From Knoxdaviesia capensis (lineage: Eukaryota; Ascomycota; Sordariomycetes; Microascales; Gondwanamycetaceae), in assembly GCA_001510575.1 (NCBI GenBank), contig LNGK01000004.1, positions 725,989 to 789,988 on the forward strand: a stretch of DNA of 64,000 nt, read 5' to 3'. Made by a program: the position numbers and the translations under genes. Below are positions 1 to 11,761 of this stretch, piece after piece. Under the pieces are notes generated by a model. It was not told the DNA's origin and did no database searches. It saw only the letters and a program-made list of their open reading frames with translations. How positions within the stretch are numbered: position 1 is the first letter of the stretch; each line of letters begins with the position of its first letter.

Positions 1-1
1 C

Positions 2-106
2 CGTGCCTTTGCCCTCGCCTACCGTGGGCGGGGCCGAAACTATCCACACGCTGCAATACATCCACGCCCCCTGGAGCTCAAACTCGACCCGGCCACCGTG
101 TACTAA
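2..106 (+). CDS. Possible 3' end of a truncated gene
   Basis: One frame is open from the window edge to a TAA at 104-106 and ends in a plausible C-terminus (LKLDPATVY). A second frame is also open here for slightly longer, so the reading frame is not certain. No family is recognisable from 34 residues. A pyrimidine-rich tract typical of untranslated DNA follows at once. Treat it as a hint that a plus-strand gene ends at the left edge. Confidence 0.3.
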   Translation, partial: RAFALAYRGRGRNYPHAAIHPRPLELKLDPATVY

Positions 107-1591
107 TTTCACGCCTCGGCTAGCCCTCTTTGCTGCTGTGTTCTGATGCTGTTGCTTGGGGTGAGATTCTGTCACTAAGCCTATTTGGGGAGGCCCGGCG
201 ACGAATTTCCCTTCCCACCTGTGCTTCGAAATTAAGTCCACCCCCCCTTTTTTTCTTTCTTTTTTTTTTTTCTTTTTTTTCTTTTTTTTTTTTGTGGTCT
301 CCTCTTCCCCCCCTTTGCACTTGCGTCGCAATAGCGAGCTGCTGTTGGAAATGTTGCGACTGCCTTTCCACTCCCCCTCAAAACCAAAAGGCTCTTTTCG
401 TTCCTTCCCCCCCCCTTCACTCACTCCCCCCCTCCGTTGCTCCTTCCCTGTCGTGTCGCCTCTCTAGACTGTTTACAGGTCTTTAGTTCCTTCTTCCTTC
501 TTTCCTTCACTGTTCCGTCTCTGTAAAATTACCATATCCTGGCTGCGACATCCACTAACACCGCTGTACTATAACATGCCGTACCTGTTGTTATAGAACA
601 GGCTAGTGCCATACTGCCACCACTAGCACTGGTCTGTTCCTTCTCTTTTAGTGTCCCGTTGCTCCTCGGGTTGCTCCTTCTCCCCTTTCACCACCCTCTT
701 TCCTTGGTCCGCCCCTCTACAGCTCCTTCCATCTTTTCCCACCTCCCCCTCATTTTTTTAAGACGACTTTTCTTCTCCCACCTTTTTTCCTATTTCTATT
801 TCTATTTCTTTATTATTTTTTATTTTATCTTTCTTCCCCCCCCAAATCCCCCTCCTCCCTCCTCTTCTTTGTTTTTCTCTTTTTCAACAATCATCACCAT
901 CTTCCTCTTCTGGGTATTCTAGTGTTTATTTTTTCGAGTTCAACTTCGATTCTAGATACCCCTTCAATAATATTTTCCTGTCCGATATTGTTTATTATCG
1001 TTGACAGTTTGATTTGCATATCCGAAATAATTATCCACGGCCAACAGGAAAAAAATCATCGACTAACATCGACTATTTTTCCCTCGGGTTTTTTTCATCA
1101 ATAACCCCCCCTTTCCAACAAGTCGCATCTGCGCATCCATCACCAACACATATCCAATTCCATGACCAGAATATCTTTAAATCCAATGACCAGATTCACG
1201 CAACAGTCCGCCGAAGTCACGCTTTAAACCCCACGGGAGCGCTTTCGAGCGAGGAGCTAGGCGAAGCCACCACCCAGATATCTTCGTTCTAGAGTTTCGC
1301 GGTCGTCTGGATATTGTTTTCAGTGCTGATACAGCTCTGTTGATACTATCTTTCGAGTCATAAAAAAAACACAATACAAGAGTTCTTGTTAATCGTTGTC
1401 GTCACTGTCGTCGAAGTCTTATTTTTCTCAAAGCACTTGTTTACCTCGCCAAAAACAATCAGACAAGACATAACAATCCAACCCCCGAAAAGAAAAATCC
1501 TCAACGACTTGTCGATTCCTTTTACAACCTTTCCACACCACAACAAACTCTTTCTTTTTTTGGTGACTCGACCACCCCCCAAACCGCAAAG
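107..1591 (+). other. Intergenic DNA and probable long leader of the zinc-finger gene
   Basis: No gene is supported. The plus strand is strongly pyrimidine-rich, with a long T/C tract at about 240-293 and further C and T runs to about 900. From about 900 to 1591 it becomes more AT-rich and leads into the caaagATG start of the regulator. Short upstream ATGs are present. I infer promoter plus 5' untranslated region. Confidence 0.5.
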
Positions 1592-4139
1592 ATGCCAGGA
1601 GCAAGCGTTGCAGTCCTCCCCTCGGCGGCTGCCACTACCGCCGCCTCCAGAAAAGCATCAACAGCTCCTGAACGGAAATACAAATGCCAGTTCTGCAATC
1701 GCGCTTTTAGCAGAAGTGAACATCGCAGCCGTCATGAACGTTCCCGTAAGTTTATGCTCTCTTTCCTTTCCCCTCCTTCCTTCCTCATTTGGACCACCGG
1801 CTCTGGAAGACTTGCTTTCTGTTGTCCCGCCATTTTTCATTCATCCACATCGTAACTCATCTACTAACACACAACTCTTCTTCTTCCCCCCTCTAGACAC
1901 GAAAGAACGCCCGTTCAAATGCATGAAGTGCCGCAGCACTTTTGTCAGACGCGATCTTCTGCTTCGTCACGACCGAACTGTGCACGCCAAGGATGGTGGA
2001 ATTCCCCTCCACAGTGATGGCAAGCGTCGGGCTGGCCCCAAGCCCCGGGCCATCAGCGCCGCCCCGTCAAAATCGTCCATTGCCCTGGACGCCTCCGCCC
2101 TGGAACAGATGGAATCCGGCGACCCGATGTTCGATGTCGAGACCGCCGCTATGCTCGTGGCCGACATGCAGCAGAAGGCCATGCGCGACAGCAGCAGCCC
2201 ATTCCCCTCGTCAGACTACCCTTCGCAGAACTCGTCTTCTCTGGAGCCTGCCATGACCTTCCCCTCCGGCGCCATCGCCCTGCCCCAGCAGATGCAGTGG
2301 GACAGCTTCATGCCCCAGTCGGTGTCGGAAGCCAAGGCGCATTCGATCTCGTCTCACACCACAGCGTCGTTCGACTCGCAGCACTCGTTCCCCAGCGTCA
2401 GCACTGCTCACCCGCGTGACCAGCAGCGGTCGTCTCTCAACAACCAGAGCTGCAACGGTCTTGTCCCCGCTCTCCAGTCCATGATCAGCTCGCTGACCCC
2501 GGCCGAGACCACCAGTGCTGCCGAGGTGTCGCTTTCCAACGGTGGCTTCTGTGTTCCCCGCATCGCCTCGGAGGAAGAGCGCAACATCATTCTGGACAAC
2601 ATCCGCGCCAACGACGCCGAGCGCGCCGTCCCTCAAGGACTTCATCTGCCCAGCCTGACTTCGCTGAACCGGTACCTGTCTACCTACTTTGGCCTGTTCC
2701 ACCACCATCTGCCCTTCCTGCACCCGGCTTCGTTCGAGCCGACCGAGATGTCGCCTGCTCTTCTCCTTGCCGTTCTCAGCATCGGCGCGCTTTACGCGTT
2801 TGACCATGAGCAGGCTTTCGGTCTGCACATTGGCTCCAAGATTCTGGTCAACGAGTTTCTGCAGCACAAGGAAAACTTCAGCTCCCGCAAGTGCCCCCTG
2901 TGGACCATGCAGAGCTCGCTGCTGAACATGATCTTTGCCAGCTGGAGCGGTGATCCCAAGGGACTTGAGTGGGCCTGCTCGATCAAGAGTCTGCTGGCCA
3001 ACATGGTTGCTGGAAACCGCTACGAACTGAAGCTTCGCCAGGAAGCCCGTGAAGGCGCGCTGCCCAAGCGCTCGGAGTGGATTGAGGATGAGGGATGCCG
3101 CCGCACTTACTATGCGGTGTACATCTTCTTCGGACTCCTGACCATGTCCTACAACCACACTCCCGCCATCAGCTTCAACGAGTTTGAGGACCTGCAGTTG
3201 CCTTCAACTGAGGGTCTTTGGAACCTGAGCGCTGTCGACGAGGCTGCGTGGACTGAGAAGCTCAAGTCGGCCTCCACCCCGACCTTCATGGACGCCCACG
3301 ACAAGCTCTTCCAGGGAGAGACCATTCGGTACAGCGCGTTTGCCACGCGCGTTATGGTCAATGCTCTGTTCCTGGAAGTGTGGTACCACAAGCGCAGCCC
3401 GGAGGCACTTCAGGATGTGGTGACGGAATTCAAGCTCAGACTCGCGCTGGATACCTGGGAGACATCCCTGGCTCTGTGCGAGACGGAGCCCGTCACCATT
3501 CCCCTGAGTGCTCCGCACAAGGGCCACCCGCTGGTGTTCAACGCCATGGCCATGTCCCGCAATGCGCGGGCGCGGCTGGAGGTTGATCTCAAGGCGGTCC
3601 AGGAGGCGCTGCGGTACCACGATTCGTACGAAGTTGCTGCTGCCATGTCGCATGCGCGCGACCGGGTGAAGCGGTCAAGCGAGATGATCAAGGTGATCCA
3701 GGAGTGCTACAACTGCATCGAGACTGCCGTTGTGCAGGGCGTGCGCTGGGTTGCGCGTACTTCACCTACCAACTGGAGTATGGAGCACCCGCTGTGTGGC
3801 ATGGATCTGATGATCATTCTCTCGCTGTGGCTCTATCGTCTGGAACACGACGAGGAGCCGGCCACCCCCGAAGAGCTGGTGATGTACAACAAAGTGCGCA
3901 AGCTTCTGGAGAAGGACACCCAGGCCACCTACACCATGCAGCTCAGCTCCACGGTGGCCAAGCTTTGGGGCTCGATGCTGGATGAGGTGGTGGTCTGGGG
4001 AATCAACCGGCTCCACGGCGAGGCCTTCCGTCTCCATGCCCAGGCCCTGGTTGGCTATGTGGATGACGTTGAGGCTTCGTCGAACGTGTCGACTCCTTCG
4101 ATGATCTCGCAGGGTGCGGATGAGGAGAGCGTGTACTAG
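1592..4139 (+). CDS. C2H2 zinc-finger transcription factor with fungal-specific domain (AmdX/ADR1-like)
   Basis: Exons 1592-1745 and 1897-4139 encode 798 residues. The 151-bp intron has a GTAAGT donor, a CTAAC branch site and a CTCTAG acceptor. It splits the last histidine codon of finger 1, so splicing is confirmed by the finger itself. Finger 1 uses C32, C35, H48 and H52; finger 2 uses C60, C63, H76 and H81. They are joined by a TKERPF linker, a close match to the classical TGEKPF-type linker, and together form a tandem pair of the ADR1/AmdX type. Residues from about 300 resemble the fungal transcription factor regulatory region (YLSTYFGLFHHHLPFLHP). The start is the first ATG that retains the basic region before finger 1. 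The family consists of nuclear DNA-binding regulators of carbon or acetamide metabolism; the targets of this member cannot be read from the sequence. Orthology to AmdX is inference. Confidence 0.93.
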
Positions 4140-7117
4140 CCGTACATGTCTCCCTGGACTTCGCTCCCTTTCTAATTTCATTTTTCTCTTCTTTCTGTCG
4201 TTCAATCCTTAATTTTTCTCAGTACCCCTTCCCTTCTCTCTCTCTCTCTCTCCTTTCCTGTCTACCAGGCAGTATCGTTACTTTCCTTGAACCTCGGAAT
4301 CTGGGCGGCGGCGCGCTGTGGACTGGAGTACATTGATTTCCTCTTTCTTTTTTTCTTCTTTTCTCCTGTTTCTCTTCGCCGCTACTCACTTTTTTACTCT
4401 TCACTTTTCCCACTTCTCCTTGCGATTCGTTATGCGTTCTATATCTCTTATATCCCGCGCGTTTCTCTTTTCGTTTCTGCCTTTTCCTAATCTTTTTCCT
4501 TTGTCGGACCGCGTCTGCACTTGATGTTTCGCCTTTTTTTTTTTTTTTTTGCCAGCAACCTCTCTACTCAGCTTTACTCTTCTATATCTTGCTCTTTTTT
4601 CTTTCTTTCTTTCTCTCTCTTATTACGGTCAGATTGGCGATAATATGGCAGGATTACGGGACCTAGCCGGACCCGCGAGGGTCTTTGTGGAACGGGTGGA
4701 ATGGGATTCGATCATAATCATTTTTTTGCTTTTGGTTTGTGTTGTCAACCTCTTTGATTTTTTCATGCACGGGAACTGGAAACTCTTTGGGAGAGTGGTT
4801 TTATATTAATACGTGCGAAAAGAGGGGAGGGACAGCAATTATATCCTAATAACCTGCACTGCATAGGCCTGCTGGCTGGCCCGTTTTATATTGGAAGTTT
4901 TTTCGGGGGTCTCTTTTTTCTATCGGAGTTGTTTCTGGCTTTTCTTTTCTTTCCTTTCTTTTCGTTTGTTGTGTTCAGCGTTTTGCTTTTTTGCTTGTTA
5001 CTGTTTTGCTCTTCTTGTTTCTCTTTTCTTTTCTTCCTGCACACTCTTCTCTCGATTCCCTGGAGTCTCTCTCGATGTTCTCTGCTTCTTCTGACCAGGA
5101 GGCGATTACACGGAGAGATCTCCAACCTTTTCTCCTTTGGGACTTTCCTTAACCGACTTTCTTTCTTCTCTTTTTACTACTAATGTTTCTTGTTTTGTTA
5201 CTTGTTATGTTTTTTCTGTTTTAGGACGCAATGATTTTTTCTTGTCTTTTTTTGGCCCAGATACGACAAACCTCGATGGACACAGAAGTGGGTGATGATC
5301 ACATCCACCAAGGACATCGAGGCGTTTCTTTTTCTATCCTCTCGTTTATTTCCCTTTTTTTCAACTTTGCTCTTTTTCTTTTTCTGCTCTTGTTTTTCTT
5401 GTCAAGCTTTACTTTAGATTGGTTACATTTTTTTTTCTCACTTGACTGATACCGTGTTAAAATACAGACTGCTTTTTGGTTTTTTCTCGTTTTATACCTG
5501 GCCATCTCTGATGTTTTTTCTTCTCTGTGATATATGTTGTCTGTGACTTTTGTGATGTGATGATGGATGTAACTGGCTGGGCGTACTGTGTGCATGTGAG
5601 ACGGACGGAGTTCTCGTTGGTTAGTTGGGAGGACGAAGACTTGAAGCCAGGCCCGAAGCAGTCTTAATTTTTCTTCTTCTATGTCTCCCGCCCGCTGTTG
5701 TTTGCTCCACCCCGCCATATGCGGGCTTCATGCAAGCTCAGCATGCGCTTTTGGCCAGGCTTTCGGAGCTGTCAGACGGGGGGCCGGAGAGGTGAAGAAC
5801 AAGGGGACGCTTCCGGGTCAGCCAGTGTATGTGAGTGAGTCTCTGGAGACAAGTGGGGGAAAGGGATGGCAAGGCATTCTGCTCTGCCTGGTCCTCCTCG
5901 GCCCCCGAAGTCACGTTGGCCCGATCCCTATCTGTCTCTTCGGCTTCCTTTGCCACTTTTGAGTCTTCCTTTTCTTGTGTCACCCGCCGCTCTTCTGACA
6001 TGACAGCTCTCTTTCTCCACAAGATCTTACCTCAACCGTCAAGCACAACCATGGCCCAGATTTCTCCACGGAGCTGGGCGGCAGTGAGGGGGAAAGGGGG
6101 AGAAAGTCTGGCCAGCTGTGGGCAATGAGACACACAGGGGGACTCAGCAGCTTGCTTTCTTCTCAACAGACCGGACGACGCGGGATATTGAAGATGAAGA
6201 GGGGCGGGCGGCAGACACACGGAGAGGCAGATGGGCCAGCAACGGCTTGCAGGGCGAAATTGCGGTCTAGGCCCGCAGGTATGTTTGTTCTTTTTCTCTT
6301 TTTCTTTTTCGTACAGCTTTGTTCGTTCCTTTTGCTGGGTGCTGCGTCTCTATCCCGCGCACTATTTAGTTAGCTGCACGCGCTTGCTTCCCCGCCGCCC
6401 ACCCCACCCCCGGTTCGCTTCTATTCGGCCGGGCTTGGGGCTGGCTGACGAGATGGGCGGGTGGTGAGAAGGAGTGACATTGAACCGAAGGAGGACGTCG
6501 TTCTCCCTCCCCCTCTGTCGACAAAAGACAAAAGAGGACAAAAGAAGACAAAAAAAATAGTGCCGGGGTTTGAAGAATGATTCCCGATTGGGGACTGCAT
6601 TGGCGGAGAGAGGAAGGTGACTTACTGCGCCTGTTTGGCGATGACGGGCGATCGGCGTATGCGTGATGTCGGTCTTTGAGTTTTTTTCTGTTGGTGGCCC
6701 GTTCGTGTCTGCATTTGTTTTTTTGATTGGAGCGCCGCGGGGGAAGAAGAGACCGAGCAAGCTGAGTGAGAGGAGCGTGGTTATTTTTCTGGCCTAAGCC
6801 GAAGTAGTGAAGTGGAGTGGGATAATAAGTGTGGGAGGGAGGGTTAAAAAAAGGTTGGTCGGGTTCTTGAGAGCTGAGAAGCGGAGGACGAGTGAGTGAG
6901 TATATATATATTTATATATATATATCTATCTTGGCTGGTGCCCTCCCTCCTCTTGCTCCTGGTTTGCATCTTTCTTTGTCTTCCTTTTTTCCCTCTTATC
7001 TTGATACTCACAGCTTCCGCGGTTCCGTGCAGTCCGGCTTGGAGCTTTCAATCTTGTCTTGGCTCTACACACTTTACCCCATTTACGTCACATTCTCCAT
7101 CGGCCACCAGCTCCACC
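4140..7117 (+). other. 3-kb gap: pyrimidine-rich tract, then glucanase promoter
   Basis: No gene is supported. From 4140 to about 5500 the plus strand is dominated by T and C runs, which suits a long 3' untranslated or non-coding transcript but not protein. From 5500 to 6890 the composition is mixed, with short open frames lacking family resemblance. An imperfect GACAAAAG-type repeat lies at about 6520-6555. The last 200 bp carry a TA-rich core promoter and a CT-rich leader for the glucanase gene. Confidence 0.5.
6901..6925 (+). promoter_or_regulatory. TA-repeat core promoter of the GH64 gene
   Basis: An almost pure TA tract lies about 190 bp before the ATG at 7118. It is followed by a CT-rich stretch of the kind that commonly forms fungal 5' leaders. 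It could serve as the TATA element; this is inference from position. Confidence 0.45.
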
Positions 7118-8386
7118 ATGGCGCATGAAACCCCCCGGACGCTGGAAATCCGGCTGGAAAACAACACGGCGTCGACCGCGCCGGTGTACGCCTACATCAC
7201 CGGCCGCGCGATCGACTCGGACTTCCGCCCAGTGTTCCTCCGAGCCGACGGCGTCTCGCTGTACTTCCCGGCCCAGCCCGACCGCATCCTGACGCCGCTG
7301 GCGGAAGACTGCGCGATTGCGCTGGGCCCGCCGGGGTCGGCCCGCACAGTGACCATCCCGCGCATCGCCGGCGGCCGTGTGTGGTACAGCCGCGGCGCGC
7401 CGCTGCAGTTCCTGATCAACCCGGGCCCGGCGGTGGTCGAGCCGTCGATGATGAACCCGGCCGACCCGAACTACCACGTCGACTGGGGCTTCGCCGAGTT
7501 CACCTACAACAGCTTCCAGCTGTTCGTCAACGTGTCGTACGTCGACTTTGTCAGCATCCCGGTCGCGCTGGCGCTCGACACCGCCGCCGGCCAGCGCTCG
7601 ACCGTGCCGGGCCTGCCGGCGGATGCGCTGGAGCGCGTGGCGGCGGGGCTGGTCGCGCAGGACGCCGCCGACGCCCAGGCCGGCCGCGCCGTCAGCGGGT
7701 GGGCGCGGCTGGTGGTGCGCGGGCGCGACGGCAGCAGCACGCTGCGGGTGCTCAGCCCGAACTCGGGCGCGGTGATCTTCCCGGGCCTGTTTGCGGGCTA
7801 CTACGAGCCGTACGTGGCGGCCGTGTGGGAGCGCTACCGCAGCCAGGACCTGGTGGTCGACACGCAGGCGCGGTGGGGCGCGGTGACCGGCCGCACGGGC
7901 GGCGCGGGCGGCGGCAGCGCGCTGGAGTTTGGCGGCGAGGTTGGCGGGTTTGCGCCGCCGGCCACGGGGGACGTGTTCAGCTGCAGCACGGGCCCGTTTG
8001 CGCGGGGCGCCGACTGGACCGAGGCGCGCGGCGCGGTTGCCGCGCGCATTGCGGCGGCGCTGAACCGCGCGACGCTGCTGACCAACGCCCGGCAGCCCGA
8101 GGGCGAGCGCATCTCGCACTACTACTACGGCGCGCCGGAGCTGCCGGGGCCGGGCGATGTTGCGGCCGGCGGGGCCGGAGCGGGTGGGGCCGGGGCGGTG
8201 CCGCGCGGGGTGGCGGGCGTGTGCAACCACTACTCGCGCGTGTGCCACGAGGTCAGCATCGGCGGGCGCGGGTATGCCTTCCCGTACGACGATGTTGGTC
8301 CGACGAGCGGGGAGGATCAGTCGGGGTCGTTGTGGGATAGTAACCCGAAGCTGTGGACGATTGGGATCGGCGGCCAGAAGGCGTGA
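7118..8386 (+). CDS. GH64-type beta-1,3-glucanase (thaumatin-like fold)
   Basis: A single exon of 422 residues. The N-terminal part (LEIRLENNT, then VYAYITG, RVWYSRG) and the block VDWGFAEFTYNSFQLFVNVSYVDFV match the laminaripentaose-producing beta-1,3-glucanase family GH64. The C-terminal block CNHYSRVCHEV...YAFPYDDVGP...DQSG is also typical. Such enzymes cut beta-1,3-glucan of fungal cell walls. The chosen ATG has a good context (caccATGG) and starts just before the conserved domain. No signal peptide is visible, so the protein as called would be cytoplasmic or secreted unconventionally. An in-frame extension back to 6896 would add a hydrophobic stretch, but it is encoded by the TA repeat and CT-rich leader and is not credible. 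Third positions are extremely GC-rich. Confidence 0.85.
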   Translation: MAHETPRTLEIRLENNTASTAPVYAYITGRAIDSDFRPVFLRADGVSLYFPAQPDRILTPLAEDCAIALGPPGSARTVTIPRIAGGRVWYSRGAPLQFLINPGPAVVEPSMMNPADPNYHVDWGFAEFTYNSFQLFVNVSYVDFVSIPVALALDTAAGQRSTVPGLPADALERVAAGLVAQDAADAQAGRAVSGWARLVVRGRDGSSTLRVLSPNSGAVIFPGLFAGYYEPYVAAVWERYRSQDLVVDTQARWGAVTGRTGGAGGGSALEFGGEVGGFAPPATGDVFSCSTGPFARGADWTEARGAVAARIAAALNRATLLTNARQPEGERISHYYYGAPELPGPGDVAAGGAGAGGAGAVPRGVAGVCNHYSRVCHEVSIGGRGYAFPYDDVGPTSGEDQSGSLWDSNPKLWTIGIGGQKA

Positions 8387-8388
8387 GC

Positions 8389-8424
8389 GAAGGACGGAGG
8401 GACGGAGGGACGGAGGGATGGATG
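8389..8424. repeat. 8-bp minisatellite directly after the GH64 stop
   Basis: About four copies of a GGACGGAG-like unit begin three bases after the stop codon and decay into GGATGGAT. It lies in the probable 3' untranslated region. No function is implied. Confidence 0.7.
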
Positions 8425-8862
8425 GAGACAGACGTGATCATGTAGCTTCTTGGATCTGGACGCTTTGGATGAGTCGGCGCGAAGATGAAATCTATATCTT
8501 GTTCTTGCCGAGTCCTGGATTGTGCTGCTGAATAGATGGTGTTCGTGAACTGCCGATCTTCTCCATCCCGACATCCAGTCGTTTGTCGACCTCTCAACGG
8601 CCCACCCCCCAATGGAGGATCTCTCGCCAGCGCAGATACCTGACCATGAGCTCACAATTGGAGACGAGCTGGTAGTCACATAGTTGAATTCTGTAGGTTT
8701 AAGACCGCCACAGCCGTGCTGGATGCTTTGGCTCTTGATGCCCAGTGGTCTGTTGGGAAGGATACCTGCTTCAGATGTTTTACAGTGAAGAAGTGTGCCG
8801 ATGGGCTCAAGTTTGATGTATGAAACGAGACTTGAAGGAGGTGTTCGGATAGGGGTCTAGTT

Positions 8863-8898
8863 TTAGGGTTTAACCCGCCATGTCTATAACCCTAACCC
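8863..8898. promoter_or_regulatory. Telobox cluster upstream of dynactin p62
   Basis: TTAGGGTTTAACCC (8863-8876) and TAACCCTAACCC (8887-8898) form an inverted pair of telomere-like boxes about 150-180 bp before the p62 ATG. Teloboxes are known promoter elements bound by Myb/TRF-type proteins (Tbf1, Teb1 and similar) in fungi and plants. The role here is inferred from position. Confidence 0.6.
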
Positions 8899-9043
8899 GC
8901 AAAATGCCAGGTGCCCGCAGCTGCCAATAGCTCCTTGATTGATTTTTGGCCGTATGAAAGAAGACCACAACGACACATCTTCAAACACCACAAACCCCGA
9001 ACCTCCAACCCCTCGACCATTTCTCTCCACGAAATCTCCAACC

Positions 9044-11134
9044 ATGGCCGCATCCGCCGGCTACTACACATACATCCAATGCCCGTGCTCGGACCCGTTC
9101 ACGCGGCTGCGGCCCACCGACAACACACCAGCCAGCGGGGCCGGCTCCTCGGGGGCGGCCGCCGACGCGGCGATGGGCGGCACGGGCGCCGACGACGACG
9201 ACTCCTCCGGCGGCGAGGAGGACGACGGGCGGGCGTTCGACCCGCGCAACCCGCGCACAAACTATAGCCTGTACCCGCTGGAGTACCTGATGTTCTGCGA
9301 AGACTGCCAGCGGCTGCGGTGTCCGCGGTGTGTCAGCGAGGAGATCGTCACATACTACTGTCCGCACTGCCTGTTTGAGGTGCCGAGCAGTAACATCAAG
9401 AGCGAGGGGACCCGGTAAGTGTTCTTTTGGAAGTTTCCACGGGATGTCTGGATATGTGATGTCGTCTAACACAACCCCCCCCCCCGCAGGTGTACGCGTA
9501 GTTGCTTCGAATGCCCCGTCTGCCTCGGCACTCTCAACGTCACGAGCCTCGACCGCGCGCCCGACCCGGGGCTCCTCGTGCCCGACGCCGCCGGCGCCAG
9601 CGCCACATCCCAGGCCGGCCCGTTTGTGCTGACCTGCACGTTCTGCGCGTGGACGTCGCCCGAGATCGGCGTGCTGTTCGACCGGTCCAACGGCATCCAC
9701 AACCAGCTGTCGAAGATGCACAACGGCGGCCGCGCCAAGCTGAGTGCGCGCGACGTCAAGGACCTGTGCCGCGACGCTGCGGCTGCCGCCACCAGCAGCA
9801 GCAGCGCCAGCGGCGGCCTGGGCGGTAGCAGCACCGGCGGGCCCGACCTGGCCACACCCTTCGCCTCCCAACCGCCACAGGCACTGCCGGCACCGGGCGT
9901 GCGCGACGCCGACATCGACCCGGATGTGCACTTCGCGCTCCTCAAATCCTTCTACCACGCGCAACTCTCCGACATCTCGTCCGCTACCACCGGCGGCATC
10001 CCGGCAATCGGCGAGCTGGGCATCGCGTCGCCCGGCTCGCTCTCGCGCATCATGAGCCTGTACACCAGCGGCAGTCTCGGCGGCAAGCGCAACCAGCCGC
10101 GCACCACCGTGATGGCCGAGGCGCGCACCATCGACGACGGCCTGCGCGGCGCGCAGCTGGACGAGGCGGCCGCGATTGCGCGGCTGCGCGCGGCGGCCTG
10201 GGACGACACCGCGTCGGTCGCGCAGAACACCGCCCAGCCGCCGGCCAGCGGCCCGGTGCGCTTTGCGGACGAGCTGCGGCCGATTGCCGCGTTGCTGCGC
10301 ACCAAGCGCTCCAAGCGCTGTCCGGTGTGCCGCCACATCATCGCGAAGCCCGAGGCCAAGGTGGTCAACCCGCGCTACCGCATCCGCCTGGTGGCCGCCA
10401 ACTACGTGCCCAGCATCTCGATCAAGCCGCTGGCGTCGCCCGGCGGTGGCGGTGCGGCCGGCCCGCTGGCGCCGCTGCCGACGGTGGGCTTTGGCGCGCG
10501 GCTGGCGTCGGCGGCGCCCGTCAGCCAGTCGGCGCCGGCGCTGCTGGAGCCGCTGCGCGCCACGCAGTTCATCCTGACCTTCAAGAACCCGCTGTTCGAG
10601 CCCGTCAAGATCTCGCTCGCCACGGCGGCCAGCACGGCCGGCCGCTTCCCGAGCAAGGTCACGCTGCTGTGTCCGCAGTTCACGATCGACGCGAACACCG
10701 ACATGTGGGACGACGCGCTGAAGGACCCTGGGAGCCTGGCGAGCGGGCGGCTCGGCCGCGGCGGCGGCAGCGGCGGCGGCGGCGGGAGCGACGACAACAC
10801 GCCCGGGATGGGCGGTGGCGGCGGCAGTGGTGCCGAGGCCGGCAAGATCTGGGAGCGCGGACGTAACTGGGTGAGCATTGTCGTCGAGGTTGTGCCGGCG
10901 AGTCTGCGGCTGGACGGGCTGCGGTGGGCGAAAGAGCAGGGCGAGGACGGCGTGGACACGGCGCCGTTGCGCGAGGACGAGGACCTCCTGGAGATCCCGA
11001 TGTTTGTGCGCATGGAGTGGGAGGCCGAGATGCAGGAGGTTGGCGCGGAGCTGGGCCGCGAGAAGGTGGCCAAGGAGAAGCGGGAGCTGGCGTACTGGTC
11101 GGTGTTGGGTCTGGGCCGCATCAGGGCCGACTGA
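9044..11134 (+). CDS. Dynactin subunit p62 (DCTN4 family)
   Basis: Exons 9044-9414 and 9490-11134 encode 671 residues. The 75-bp intron has GTAAGT, CTAAC and a C-run before GCAG. The N-terminal half carries the paired Cys motifs of dynactin p62: YIQCPC near the start, FCEDC and RCPRC, YYCPHC, then CTRSC, CPVC and LTCTFCAW. These resemble RING/zinc-binding modules. Later blocks RSKRCPVCRHII and NPLFEPVKISLA are also family features. The protein belongs to the pointed-end complex of dynactin, which links dynein to cargo and supports nuclear migration in hyphae. A Gly-rich insert (about residues 550-590) and an acidic low-complexity insert (about 40-65) look lineage-specific. The start was placed at MAASAGYYTYIQC because upstream in-frame sequence is Pro/Thr-rich and non-conserved. 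Confidence 0.93.
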
Positions 11135-11761
11135 GAGTCTGTCGGAGAGTTAGTTGGTGATGATGGTGGCGGCTAGGGTTAGGGTTCCACGTGAAGCATG
11201 ATGCGGTGCCGAGTTTTTAACGAGTTGCTGATGTTCGCATCTAAAAGGAGATAATACCCGCGAATCAATACACACAAGATACACACACATGACTTTCACA
11301 AACATGTGCACATTTTGACGAACTAAGGAGATACTTTTCTTGTGAGGGAGAGTTTGACAGGAGACATATTTTCAGAAATCAAATCGGGTTCATGATGATA
11401 ATCGGAACCTGCATTTTCAAGCTATTCCACAGAAAAAAAGAGAAAATGACTACCTGTAAACGCCATAAAACAAACGAAGTTCCCCTTTCCCGAGTTTTTT
11501 CTCCTTAGACCCCGGATATGATGATGATTAATTTTGAATTTCTCATATCGATTCGTTATTTTGAACCCATCCCAAGGATAAAAAAAAGGACGAAAGAAAA
11601 AAAACGACCCAGAATGACTCCCTCACTTTTCCCAAGAACAGAAACACAACTTCATTTCTAGGATATCGTCGTGCTCTTGTTCATTCGCTCAAAAAAAGAA
11701 AAGATTTGAAGGAGTTTTTTCTTGTTTTTCCATTCCACCTAGGCACAGCGCATTACTGCAT
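11135..11761. other. Convergent 3' spacer between p62 and eS7
   Basis: The two genes converge here. The stretch is AT-rich in its second half and has no open frame of note. It contains a double telobox at 11173-11186, just 39 bp past the p62 stop. Confidence 0.6.
11173..11186 (+). promoter_or_regulatory. Double telobox CTAGGGTTAGGGTT
   Basis: Two overlapping TTAGGG units lie in the 3' flank of p62. This is an unusual place for a promoter element. It could mark an antisense or terminator-associated transcript, or act as a protein-bound boundary. Confidence 0.5.

Larger units (their letters stand above)
8387..9043. other. 657-bp spacer between GH64 and p62 genes
   Basis: It contains the glucanase 3' region with the minisatellite and, in its last 180 bp, a telobox cluster that is the likely p62 promoter. 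No open frame resembles a protein. Confidence 0.6.

Noticed and set aside
6896..7117. In-frame N-terminal extension of the GH64 protein with a hydrophobic stretch
   Set aside because: It would be translated from the TA repeat and CT-rich leader. The composition is an artefact, and the ATG at 7118 has the better context.
8863..8898. Interpretation of TTAGGG units as a telomere or healed chromosome end
   Set aside because: The boxes are one to two units long, scattered in both orientations and placed at promoters, which fits teloboxes rather than telomeric arrays.
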